Below the pieces are notes generated by a model that saw nothing but the letters and a program-made list of their open reading frames with translations, was not told the origin of the DNA and ran no database searches. From Myxococcales bacterium (GTDB taxonomy: Bacteria; Myxococcota_A; Bradymonadia; Bradymonadales; Bradymonadaceae): DNA of 35,929 nt. Position numbers and translations under genes: made by a program. Numbering within the stretch: position 1 is the first letter of the stretch; each line of letters begins with the position of its first letter. Below, in pieces: positions 1 to 9,094 of the stretch. The DNA is taken from the NCBI GenBank assembly GCA_026988815.1, contig JALSKP010000761.1, positions 1-35,929 on the forward strand, written 5' to 3'.

Positions 1-3000
1 GGAACCTGAACCTCGTATCCAAGTACATTATTCACGCTATCAAGGTATTTAATATTTGAGGCTCGACCTGCAATCGAAACGCTCATGTCTTCATCGGTTT
101 GGTTTTGGAGGACAACGGGGACTTCTAGTTTATCACCGAAATTCAAGAATCGAGGCGCGCTCGGACGAACCATCAAAGGCAAGCGTGCGGTGACATTGCT
201 TTCACCGGTTCCGTATAAGGTTGCATCCTTTACGGCCACGGCCATGATTCTATAACGCGTAAGATTATCCGGCACTTTGTAATTTAATTTAGCAATGCCT
301 TGAGCGTTTGTTTTAATGGCCGGTGCAAAAGCGGCGAGGGGATTGAAATCCGTTCGAACGCCGATTTTGCTATTACTTGCAAGGCCATCATCAGCTGGCC
401 TCTCTTTTCCCTCGGCATCCTCTTCCATTGCCATTTCGGCCATTGGGGCGTCCGCGACTTTCTTGGACATCAAGGCAGGTTCTCTTTCTCTTCTTGGTCT
501 TCCCCTCCCAGCACCTCCACCTCCTCGTCCGAATCCGCTGAGCGCGCCGATGTTTTTACCCCCGATGACGCCAAGACTCGCCGGATCAACAAGTTTAATG
601 TAGGTCCGAGAATGATAGTCGGTGACCCCGGGTGAACGCGTAAAATAAAATATCGCCAAAGGGTCTGCCATGGCATAGGAAGACAAAGCCAAAACAGCTT
701 CGTCGACCACCACAAGCGCGACTTCAGCATTGGATACAGGTTTACCATTTGCATCTTTTACAACGACGCTTGCCGAGGTATTCACCCCCGGCGAGATCCC
801 CTTGGCAATGGGGGTAACTTGCACATCTAGTTTTTTCGAATAGGCGGGAACTTTTATATTCAGACTCCCTTGCGCCAAGGCCGGCCGACGAGGCAATGTG
901 TTATCGGGTTCGTTATCGGAGTTGAGACGAGGTTGGGAGCCATTGATATTCACTTGGATTGTAAACCCAGGTAGATAGGATTCCTTCACGGGCACGTTTA
1001 AAACCATTGTACTTTCGGCCATCGTGAAACGTTTTTCGACAACGATTCCACTGCGGCGAATGGTTAACAAACCTTCGGCTGGAACGATCGGAGATTGAAC
1101 GAGAACTTCAACTGTATCGCCGGGTTGATATTCTTCTTTGTCTGGAATAAGGTCTACTTTTTCCATTTCTACATTTCGAGATTTTGGGATATTTCCGCCT
1201 GAAACCCAACGCGTGATTTGAGAATAATTCTCTCTTTTATAATCATCGATGATCGATGCTGCGATTTTATATTGTCCGCCCTCTTTTGTTTCAAAGCTAC
1301 ATTTTACCGATTGTTGACGAGACATAATCTCACAACTTTGAGGATCTTTTTCTATCTCAATATATTGATTGCGTTTCCATTTATGCAGGACGCGCGTAGC
1401 CTTAACTTTGATAGGACGATCGGATACAAGATTACCATCTATATCACTTAAAACAATTTCCACTTCCAGCGGATCGCCTTTCTTAACAAAATATTTTTCT
1501 GTTTTTAGTCCCACATAATATTCGGAAGGATGAACGATAAAGGATTTCGAGGAGGTCCACGCTTGGCGATTCACATCCATAACGGTCGCGCGAGCTTCAA
1601 CACTCATCGGACGAGGAGGCGAAATTTTTGAGAAGCTAAGTTTTAAATTATGAACACCGGCGGCATCGGTTTTCGCGTGAAAGTTTTTGTAAACATTTTT
1701 ACTTGTTTGAGTATTTGAATTGTAACGCCATCCCCACCAAGGCGTCCATACGCCGAAGGAATACGTGTCTTGATTTGGAGGTCGAAAGGAGGCCGTCGAT
1801 GTTCCGACAGACCAGTTTGTCTCCGCCGCTCCCAGTGCTCCGCCAGCATAATATTTTGCGCTTACGCTTACAAAAGTGCTATCGTCCGCAAAATGAGGTC
1901 CAGGTCCTGCGTCGGTTTTCACTTCGAACTCAGGGGTTCTAAATTCCTGAATCTGGAACACATGGACATGGCTTGACCCGATCGATGTTGCGCCGCTCGC
2001 CCTAAGTTGAATGGTGGCTTGTCCAAGATTAGGCGTATCTGGAAGTTTAAACTTAAGATCAAATCCACCAAGGGCACTTACTTTGGCTTCACCAGAGGTA
2101 ATTTTATTTCCTCGAGGACCACTTACAATATAGTTCACTTTTTTCGCGCCCGTGTCGAACTTTACGCCACCACCTTTTTTGTATTCGACCACGCGAAACC
2201 ATCCCTTAATAGAAACCTCTTCTGAGGGCTTGTACATTTTTCTATCGTCGAAAACGAACCAGCGTAATTGGTCAAGTTGTCGATGCTTCGTCCATCCGCC
2301 TCGATAGAGGGAACGTGGTAAAAACGCAGTATCCTTGCCTTTGGTCGCGAGTAAAATTTCGGCGTGGTCACGCTCATTCGTGTCACTCAAGGCGATCAGA
2401 GCAGTGCCTTTTTCGTTAGAAAGGGTTGTACTTTTACTCTCGCTCAATTCAAATTTTACGCCCGATAAGGGTTCGCCACTTTTTAGTGTTGTCGCCCAGG
2501 CATGAAGAGAGTCCGAGTCAACCATCGCGTCCAAGCCAATCTGAGTGGACTGGACCCAACTCTGAACCCGAGGTTTGTAATGGGGCATTGACGTACCTTT
2601 GGTGGTCTTGGTCGGTTTAATAATAACGAGCAAGTTTCCCTGCCCCTGCTTATCAAGGTTCTTTTTAAGGGACACAAAAGTTTCGACGAGATCGTCCGCT
2701 TTTGCGTCAATTGTAACCCGGCGGGTTTCGATGCGTTTACCCGGAGGACTGCGTTTCTTCTTTCCATAATAATTATAATCGCGAGAAAATTTTAGGTAGC
2801 TCGTCCAGTCTTTCGGCGAAACCCTATAGACCTCCATTTGCATCTCTTTGTAATTCGTAGAGTAGATGGTCACGCCCGCTTCGCCGTAGGGATCAAGAAT
2901 ACTAAAAACACCTGCAGTGGAATAAAAGTTTGGCTGTGAGGGGCCAACTTTAAAACTGTATTTTCTTTTCCCTGTGAGTTTTTGGCCGTACTTGTCAACC

Positions 3001-4355
3001 AAATCTTCGGAAAGTTCGACCGTATAGGTTCGACGTCCCGGTTTGAGACCATTTACCATGACCCAGTTTCCGCTTGCCGTGACCGTCTTTGCTGGAAAGT
3101 TGGGCGTCACTTTGATCCACGATTCGTCAAATTTTTCTTGGTCAACTTGGTTACTAAGTCGAAACTGAAAACTGTCATAAGGCGAACATTTTCTATACCC
3201 ACATCGGTCTTCGGTGATACGAAATGGTCCATAGGTTCGAAAGTTGAAGCTATAATCGCTCGCCGTTGTCAGGGGTCCCTCAGCAGAGGGTGTTCCTTTT
3301 TTGATCGCAATTCGAATTGTGGAATCGTAAGGAAGTTTATCTTTTGCACGCACGACAATGAATGTGTTGGGTTTTGCATTTTCAACCATATTTGCGATGG
3401 CAGAATCTTTGGCGATACGCTCAGGCTCCGCCAACACAAGAGGCAAACTATTTTTAGTAAACACACCTCCTGAAGTGGTAAAACGAAGATGTTTGAGAAC
3501 CTCTGCCGCGTCGATTTTTTGATTAAAGGAAACAAAGGCCAACTGTTCCAAACCGTGGGTTCCATACCCTGGATAAGTATTCGTCACTGTGGGAGGTGGC
3601 GTTTGAAACGAGAAGCTTTTCTCTTTTTTTAATACATCGCCCAGTTTTGATGTCGTTTCGCTGCCAATTTTTACAGTGTACGTTGTCGCCATAGGAAGGC
3701 GTCCACCGGCGGGATCAAAAAGAAGGGTTTTTGATCCGACCCAGCGCCACTTCCCCTCAACTTTGGGTGTAATTACAGCCGGAACGCCCTTAGCAATTGT
3801 GTCATCGTGAGACGTAATATCGACCATCGGTTGGTTGAAGGTGATACTAATTTGGGGAACAATCGGAACTTCGCCTTCGGGTTGTACACGTAACACTTTT
3901 AGTGTGTCGTGATCGGAAGTCAAAGCTGTTGGAGGCTTGAGATCTTTGTCGGAAGGAAAACTTGCCTTTACGATCGTTCCCGTTTTCGGTGTCGGCAAGG
4001 AATCCGCGCGTTTGCGAAAAGGCATTTTATCGCCCTTTTTTACGCCAATGGAATCGAGCTTTGCGAGGATCGCATTCACGTTTTTTGAACTCAGCTTTTT
4101 CGCGTCTGGAATTTTATTTCGATCCGGAATATCCGCGTCAGGGTTGCCTTCGGATAATGCAATTTTCATTTCTGAGGGCTTTGAAAAATCGATGTGCGCA
4201 AGATCTTCCATCGTCGCCGGATCCGGCCGACTGATCGATGTTTCAGCTAAAGTTTTTGCGTCCGGATTTTTCTTTCCACTCCCTTTCGACGAGCATGCAA
4301 AGACAAGGAGAAGAGACATATTCAACGCATAGCGTGAAAATTTAGATAATTTCAT
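1..4355 (-). CDS. Alpha-2-macroglobulin family lipoprotein (MG domains, bait-like region), 3' end beyond the left window edge
   Basis: Open minus-strand frame from ATG at 4353-4355 to the window edge with no stop found; too long for the ORF track because it is cut by the edge. N-terminus MKLSKFSRYALNMSLLLVFACSSKG looks like a lipoprotein signal. Internal text includes RWFVFDDRKMYKPSEEVSIKGWFR, VVVDEAVLALSSYAMADPLAIFYF and KLNYKVPDNLTRYRIMAVAV, typical of bacterial A2M (YfhM/YfaS-like). Confidence 0.9.
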   Translation of the reverse strand, partial: MKLSKFSRYALNMSLLLVFACSSKGSGKKNPDAKTLAETSISRPDPATMEDLAHIDFSKPSEMKIALSEGNPDADIPDRNKIPDAKKLSSKNVNAILAKLDSIGVKKGDKMPFRKRADSLPTPKTGTIVKASFPSDKDLKPPTALTSDHDTLKVLRVQPEGEVPIVPQISITFNQPMVDITSHDDTIAKGVPAVITPKVEGKWRWVGSKTLLFDPAGGRLPMATTYTVKIGSETTSKLGDVLKKEKSFSFQTPPPTVTNTYPGYGTHGLEQLAFVSFNQKIDAAEVLKHLRFTTSGGVFTKNSLPLVLAEPERIAKDSAIANMVENAKPNTFIVVRAKDKLPYDSTIRIAIKKGTPSAEGPLTTASDYSFNFRTYGPFRITEDRCGYRKCSPYDSFQFRLSNQVDQEKFDESWIKVTPNFPAKTVTASGNWVMVNGLKPGRRTYTVELSEDLVDKYGQKLTGKRKYSFKVGPSQPNFYSTAGVFSILDPYGEAGVTIYSTNYKEMQMEVYRVSPKDWTSYLKFSRDYNYYGKKKRSPPGKRIETRRVTIDAKADDLVETFVSLKKNLDKQGQGNLLVIIKPTKTTKGTSMPHYKPRVQSWVQSTQIGLDAMVDSDSLHAWATTLKSGEPLSGVKFELSESKSTTLSNEKGTALIALSDTNERDHAEILLATKGKDTAFLPRSLYRGGWTKHRQLDQLRWFVFDDRKMYKPSEEVSIKGWFRVVEYKKGGGVKFDTGAKKVNYIVSGPRGNKITSGEAKVSALGGFDLKFKLPDTPNLGQATIQLRASGATSIGSSHVHVFQIQEFRTPEFEVKTDAGPGPHFADDSTFVSVSAKYYAGGALGAAETNWSVGTSTASFRPPNQDTYSFGVWTPWWGWRYNSNTQTSKNVYKNFHAKTDAAGVHNLKLSFSKISPPRPMSVEARATVMDVNRQAWTSSKSFIVHPSEYYVGLKTEKYFVKKGDPLEVEIVLSDIDGNLVSDRPIKVKATRVLHKWKRNQYIEIEKDPQSCEIMSRQQSVKCSFETKEGGQYKIAASIIDDYKRENYSQITRWVSGGNIPKSRNVEMEKVDLIPDKEEYQPGDTVEVLVQSPIVPAEGLLTIRRSGIVVEKRFTMAESTMVLNVPVKESYLPGFTIQVNINGSQPRLNSDNEPDNTLPRRPALAQGSLNIKVPAYSKKLDVQVTPIAKGISPGVNTSASVVVKDANGKPVSNAEVALVVVDEAVLALSSYAMADPLAIFYFTRSPGVTDYHSRTYIKLVDPASLGVIGGKNIGALSGFGRGGGGAGRGRPRREREPALMSKKVADAPMAEMAMEEDAEGKERPADDGLASNSKIGVRTDFNPLAAFAPAIKTNAQGIAKLNYKVPDNLTRYRIMAVAVKDATLYGTGESNVTARLPLMVRPSAPRFLNFGDKLEVPVVLQNQTDEDMSVSIAGRASNIKYLDSVNNVLGYEVQV

Positions 4356-4504
4356 AGGGAATCCAATTCAGTTTCTTTATAAATACTATGTATTGTTCGG
4401 TTCTTAAACAGCTTTTTTATTTGAACGTTTTAATGTGCAAATAGGGCTAAATAGATTGACTCTTTTTCGACTCAAAAGTTCCACTGACCCTTTCATTCGA
4501 CCCT

Positions 4505-5944
4505 TCACTCTCTTTTGTGAATAAACATGGCCTTCAGCGCCACCAGACCTTGAGGTTTAAAGGCCATCAACAAAGGAATGTAGATCAACACGTAGATGAG
4601 CCCGATAGCCGCCAAAGATCCCACCCTTCCCAAGTCGAGACGCACCACTTGGGAGGCCCCAAAAGCGGCGACGATAGCGAGAAGGGCCGGAGCAAATATG
4701 GCGCTGAAGATCCGGCGAGGATCAAGAGAAATGAGCCGGCTTGGAATCCACATTGCCGGAACGATAATGATCAAGGTTGCAATCGTATAACACTCGGCCA
4801 CATGCAGAGCGCTTCCCCACCAAATTCCGATAACGATGGCGAGGGCCGAAACCAAAGTCGAGGCGAGGCCGTAGAGAAACATCATCCTTGTATGACCCGT
4901 GGCTTGGTAAATCCAATTGACCGTCTTACTTATCGAAAGCACCGCACCGCTCACGCAAAAAACCTTCACCATCGGTACCATCGCCGCCCAATTTTCGCCG
5001 AAAAGCACAACGACTAGAAAATCGGAGGACACAAAGAGGAAGCCAAGAATCGGGAAGGATAATGCAGCGATGGCAGCGTTGGAATCCACATAGATCGCTT
5101 GTAATTTTTCGTGATCGTGCTGATTTTTCGCCATCGCTGGCCACATCACCCGACCAATCACAAGACTAATCTGCTTCACCGGCATCATCATAAAGGAGTA
5201 AGCCCTCGCATAATGTCCCAAGTGCGAACTTCCGAAAAATTTTCCGATTAAAAAGTCATCAAATTGCCGAGAAAAATATTCGAGAAGAGAAAAGCCCGTA
5301 ATACTCACACCGTAAGGAAGAAGTTCTTTTAACGCTTCCTTGTCCCAATCGAAGGTGGGCCGAAAAGAGGACATCGACCACAGAACAACAACAGGAACCG
5401 AATACTCAAGGAGCAACTTTACAACGATCGCCCACACACCAAAGTCGAGTAAAGCCAAGGCCAGCGCCACGCTATTTGAGACAACCGTTGTAATCACATC
5501 CGATATAGATATTTTTCGGAACTCCATCTCTCGCGTGAGCCACGCATTTTGAACGCGACTAAGAGGCTCGGCGATGAAGAGCAAAGAACACGCTTGGGTG
5601 ATGGGAATTAAAAGCGGATCGTTGTAAAAGGCGGCAATCAAAGGCGCGCTCAAGTAAACAATGGTCCCAAAAAAAAGACCCAAACTAATATGCGTCCAGA
5701 ACACCGCAGTGAGATGGCGAGGTTGCAAATCTTTCTTTTGCACCAAGGCGGGCATCAAACCCAATTTTGCGAGTAAAAGAACAAAACCGATGATGACCGT
5801 AATCATCGCCAAGCGGCCAAAATCTTTGGGATCCAAAAGATTCATGAGCGCAATCGTTGCGACGATGAACTCAAAGACTTGTGAAAAAGCTTTGGCGGCC
5901 GCAAACCAGCGCATTCCCTCAACTACATTTTTTTCAAAAGCCAT
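4505..5944 (-). CDS. Oligosaccharide/lipopolysaccharide flippase, MOP superfamily (Wzx/WzxC-like)
   Basis: 479 aa, multi-pass hydrophobic protein; motifs such as LLPYGVSITGFSLLEYFSRQFDDFLIGKFFGSSHLGHYARAYSFMMMPVKQISLVIGRVMWPAMAK are typical of polysaccharide flippases. Confidence 0.85.
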   Translation of the reverse strand: MAFEKNVVEGMRWFAAAKAFSQVFEFIVATIALMNLLDPKDFGRLAMITVIIGFVLLLAKLGLMPALVQKKDLQPRHLTAVFWTHISLGLFFGTIVYLSAPLIAAFYNDPLLIPITQACSLLFIAEPLSRVQNAWLTREMEFRKISISDVITTVVSNSVALALALLDFGVWAIVVKLLLEYSVPVVVLWSMSSFRPTFDWDKEALKELLPYGVSITGFSLLEYFSRQFDDFLIGKFFGSSHLGHYARAYSFMMMPVKQISLVIGRVMWPAMAKNQHDHEKLQAIYVDSNAAIAALSFPILGFLFVSSDFLVVVLFGENWAAMVPMVKVFCVSGAVLSISKTVNWIYQATGHTRMMFLYGLASTLVSALAIVIGIWWGSALHVAECYTIATLIIIVPAMWIPSRLISLDPRRIFSAIFAPALLAIVAAFGASQVVRLDLGRVGSLAAIGLIYVLIYIPLLMAFKPQGLVALKAMFIHKRE

Positions 5945-5949
5945 TCTAT

Positions 5950-7926
5950 TTATTCGGGAGTATCAATCCTCGCCTTTTTTACCGATGAATATTTCTGTTT
6001 TGGATGTTTGGGATTTTCGGGATAAAGAAGTTGAAGATGCCCATCTGCCAAAAGGGGTTTTATATAATTTCGAACCTGGTTAGGTGTTCTATTCAACAGC
6101 TCTGCCAATCTTCGTAACGATAATGGCTCAACCTCGCATAACGCTACGATGGCCTTTTTGACATCGTTGGTCTTATAGCGTCGCGTATTCGCCAGAGGTT
6201 TAATAATTCTTTGAAATCTCGCGTCGCTATTGGTAGAGCTTGAGTCGCTATTCGTAGAGCTCAAGTCGCTATTGGTAGAGCTCAAGTCGCTATTGGTAGA
6301 GCTCGAGTCGCTATTGATAGAGTCTGAGTCGTAATTGGCAGAGCTTAAGTCGCTATCGGTAGAGTTTGAGTTTGAGTTTGAGTCGTAATTAGTAGAGTCT
6401 GAATCGCTATCGATAGAGCTTCCAAGAGGGTTAAACAGTTCGAGCTGGGGCGAGCCCTTTCCGAGTTTATAAACGGATCGACGATTATGCGAATCATTGA
6501 CCAAATAACCTTCTTTAGTTAATTTGTATAGCATCAAGGTTAGATCCCGAGGATGAAGTTTCACGCGAAGGCTCAAAGATGGATGCGTTACGCTGCCTTC
6601 TATTGATGCAGCCACAACGGCAATTTTTTCGTTCATTTCCAGGCGGTTAAAATCAGGAAAAAGAACTCTCAATTTTTCTATTTCAATAGAAGACCAAAGA
6701 GTTTCGAACGAGAGTGTTAAGGTCGTAGTATCCGTAAAATAATCCACACAGATGACTGGTTTTTTCCATTCTTTTTCCTCCCAAGCTTGCTGTATAAGAA
6801 GACCGCCCGAGCCAGCTTTTTCCCCTGCTCCAATCATTCGAAAAATATTTTGAACGCTGGGGTTCCGACAATCACTTGTATTTCCTCTAAAAAATTGCTC
6901 TTTACTTACCCTGAGGCGCCCAGGATTTCGGAACTCAACTACATTAGTTTTTTTTACAATCCTTACCGAAGTCGTTCTTCTATAATCAGTGTGAATCAGA
7001 CTATTCACCAATGCTTCTCTAAGCGCTTTGTGAATTCTTGTCGTTTCTTTTCGTTGATGATTTTCATCTAAGAAAAAAGGGATCTTTAATTTTTCAGTCA
7101 GCCTCGGTAAAACTCTTCTATAGAACTGGAATAAATTTCCGGTCCAACTCCCATCAGTACTTACACGATCGATCCATCGTAGATCACTATCATCATGTTC
7201 TTGATAGTCGAGATTGAACGCGGGAAAGGTTTCTTTAATTAGAGTCTGATCACCAAAAACCAATAACCCGGCAATCGTGACCTCTAATTTTTGAGTCTCT
7301 CGGTTTAATTTCATAGCCCCTAAACATCTTAACAATTCCTCATCATTGGCACTTAAGAAGGGATGATCGGGAGAGGAACTTTTGAAAAGATTACGGTATT
7401 GCAAAATCGTTTCTTTATCGAGGTCCTCTATCCTAAGAAATTCAATAATCTCGGAATCAGTGCTGCCCTCGACTTGATCGGCTAACATTCTCTTAACGCT
7501 TTCTTGAGTCGCTTTATAATCGCCTTCAAAATTTCTGAGGTAGGTTCCAGTCAACGGATTTTCTCCAATAAAAATCGGCCGTTGACGTCTGGTTGCGGGA
7601 GGAACCTCGATAATAATCGAGCCTTTTTCACCCACCGTCACGTTCTCATTATTTAATAAGTTTTCACTTACTCTTTTCTTATCGTTCACTGCATCCCAAA
7701 ATTCCTTTTGAACCTTTTTGGAATCTGCAATTCCTATAATGTCTCCATTGTCACGGAATCCTAAAAAAATCCGGCCGCCATTTGTATTTGCAAACGCAGA
7801 ATAGGTTTCTAAAGCAGATTTAGGAAAGGTCCCCTTTCTCTTCCTTCCTTGCGCTTCCTTAAATTCGATATCGGCTCCTTCAGAGAGATTTATCAAAGAT
7901 ATATTTTTTTCGTGCAAATCGTCCAA
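5950..7926 (-). CDS. Schlafen/AlbA_2 domain protein with RecG-like ATPase region, Ser/Asn/Asp repeat linker and C-terminal winged-helix-like segment
   Basis: EGADIEFKEAQGR...SALETYSAFANTNGGRIFLGFRDNGDIIGI (AlbA_2), REALVNSLIHTDYR...VEFRNPGRL (HATPase_c_4-like), C-terminal LRRLAELLNRTPNQVRNYIKPLLADGHL (wHTH-like). Start appears to be TTG at 7924-7926 with GAGGAGA upstream. Confidence 0.85.
   Translation of the reverse strand: MDDLHEKNISLINLSEGADIEFKEAQGRKRKGTFPKSALETYSAFANTNGGRIFLGFRDNGDIIGIADSKKVQKEFWDAVNDKKRVSENLLNNENVTVGEKGSIIIEVPPATRRQRPIFIGENPLTGTYLRNFEGDYKATQESVKRMLADQVEGSTDSEIIEFLRIEDLDKETILQYRNLFKSSSPDHPFLSANDEELLRCLGAMKLNRETQKLEVTIAGLLVFGDQTLIKETFPAFNLDYQEHDDSDLRWIDRVSTDGSWTGNLFQFYRRVLPRLTEKLKIPFFLDENHQRKETTRIHKALREALVNSLIHTDYRRTTSVRIVKKTNVVEFRNPGRLRVSKEQFFRGNTSDCRNPSVQNIFRMIGAGEKAGSGGLLIQQAWEEKEWKKPVICVDYFTDTTTLTLSFETLWSSIEIEKLRVLFPDFNRLEMNEKIAVVAASIEGSVTHPSLSLRVKLHPRDLTLMLYKLTKEGYLVNDSHNRRSVYKLGKGSPQLELFNPLGSSIDSDSDSTNYDSNSNSNSTDSDLSSANYDSDSINSDSSSTNSDLSSTNSDLSSTNSDSSSTNSDARFQRIIKPLANTRRYKTNDVKKAIVALCEVEPLSLRRLAELLNRTPNQVRNYIKPLLADGHLQLLYPENPKHPKQKYSSVKKARIDTPE
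6220..6420 (-). repeat. In-frame 21-nt tandem repeat: nine heptads of S/T/N/D type plus one 4-residue SNSN interruption
   Basis: Translates as SSIDSDS DSTNYDS NSNS NSTDSDL SSANYDS DSINSDS SSTNSDL SSTNSDL SSTNSDS SSTNSDA. Several units are nearly identical at DNA level (plus strand aagtcgctattggtagagctc). Confidence 0.95.
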
Positions 7927-8081
7927 ACCAGTCTCCTCATTTCAACTCTTATAGGGATCTAAAAATTTTTCAACAACAAGAAAGGTAGTATTTCGTCGGC
8001 GAAATAGAAGGATGCGCTTTACGCTTTGCGTGCAGAGTAGTAATGAGGGAAGCAGAAACTTTTGAACAAAGGATAAGTCTC

Positions 8082-9089
8082 ATGGCAATCAAAATCGCAA
8101 TTAATGGGTTCGGTAGAATTGGAAGATGTGTAGCAAGAATCGCGGCAAACGATCCAAATGTTGATTTGGTCGCCATCAACGACCTCACCAGCCCCGAGCA
8201 ACTAGCCTACCTTTTTAAATACGATTCCGTGCATGGAAAATTCGACGGAACATCGGAATACAAAGACGGTTCTTTTGTCGTCAATGGCGACGAAATGAAA
8301 GTTTTTTCTGAGCGTGATCCTTCAAAACTTCCTTGGAAAGAATTGGGCGTTGATTACGTTTTAGAATGTACTGGTTTTTTCCGGAAGCGTGAGGACGCTG
8401 CCAAGCATATCGACGCTGGCGCAAAATTCGTTCTCATTTCTGCGCCAGGTAAAGGCGTGGATATGACTTTCGTTAAAGGCGTTAACCACGAAAAATTCAC
8501 CAAAGATATGACCATCATTGATGTGGCAAGTTGTACCACCAATTGTCTAGCACCGATCGCCAAAGTACTTAACGATTCCTTTGGCATTGAACATGGAATG
8601 ATCACCACCATTCATAGTTACACCAACGATCAAAGCCTTCTCGACTCGCCGCATGAAAAAGATTTTCGTCGGGCAAGAGCGGCAGCCGTCAATATGGTTC
8701 CGACCTCTACCGGCGCCGCTGTAGCTGTAACGCGCGCGCTTCCTGAACTCGAAGGTAAGCTCGACGGAATGGCGATTCGGGTTCCTACCCCCAATGTTTC
8801 AGTCGTCGATCTTGTCGTTCATCTCGAAAAGAAAGTGACCGTTGAATCCGTCAACGCAGCAATGAAAGAAGCGTCCGAAGGTCCGCTTAAGGGAATTCTA
8901 GGATACACCGACGAGCCCTTGGTTTCGACCGATCTCATGAACGATCCTCACTCCTCAATTTTTGATTCCAAGTCCACAATGGTACTCAACGACCACATGG
9001 TTAAAGTTCTTTCTTGGTACGATAACGAATGGGGCTACTCGAACAGAATGATCGATGCCTTAAAATATGCTGCCGAAGTCAAAGGTTAA
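8082..9089 (+). CDS. gap: Glyceraldehyde-3-phosphate dehydrogenase, type I
   Basis: MAIKIAINGFGRIGRCVARI, catalytic DVASCTTNCLAPIAKVL, YDNEWGYSNRMIDAL. ATG at 8082 preceded by AAAGGA; the track ORF extends upstream to 8043. Confidence 0.97.
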   Translation: MAIKIAINGFGRIGRCVARIAANDPNVDLVAINDLTSPEQLAYLFKYDSVHGKFDGTSEYKDGSFVVNGDEMKVFSERDPSKLPWKELGVDYVLECTGFFRKREDAAKHIDAGAKFVLISAPGKGVDMTFVKGVNHEKFTKDMTIIDVASCTTNCLAPIAKVLNDSFGIEHGMITTIHSYTNDQSLLDSPHEKDFRRARAAAVNMVPTSTGAAVAVTRALPELEGKLDGMAIRVPTPNVSVVDLVVHLEKKVTVESVNAAMKEASEGPLKGILGYTDEPLVSTDLMNDPHSSIFDSKSTMVLNDHMVKVLSWYDNEWGYSNRMIDALKYAAEVKG

Positions 9090-9094
9090 ATCAG

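Noticed and set aside
2982-3473. 163-aa plus-strand ORF and other ORFs in 300-4332
   Set aside because: These lie over the continuous A2M minus-strand frame, which explains the region better.
4517-5017. 166-aa plus-strand ORF antisense to the flippase
   Set aside because: Composition is polar, low-complexity and unlike a folded protein; it lies fully inside a well-supported coding region on the other strand.
6220-6420. Possible CRISPR array from regular repeats
   Set aside because: Units are 21 nt with no spacers, keep reading frame and code for a heptad linker inside one gene.
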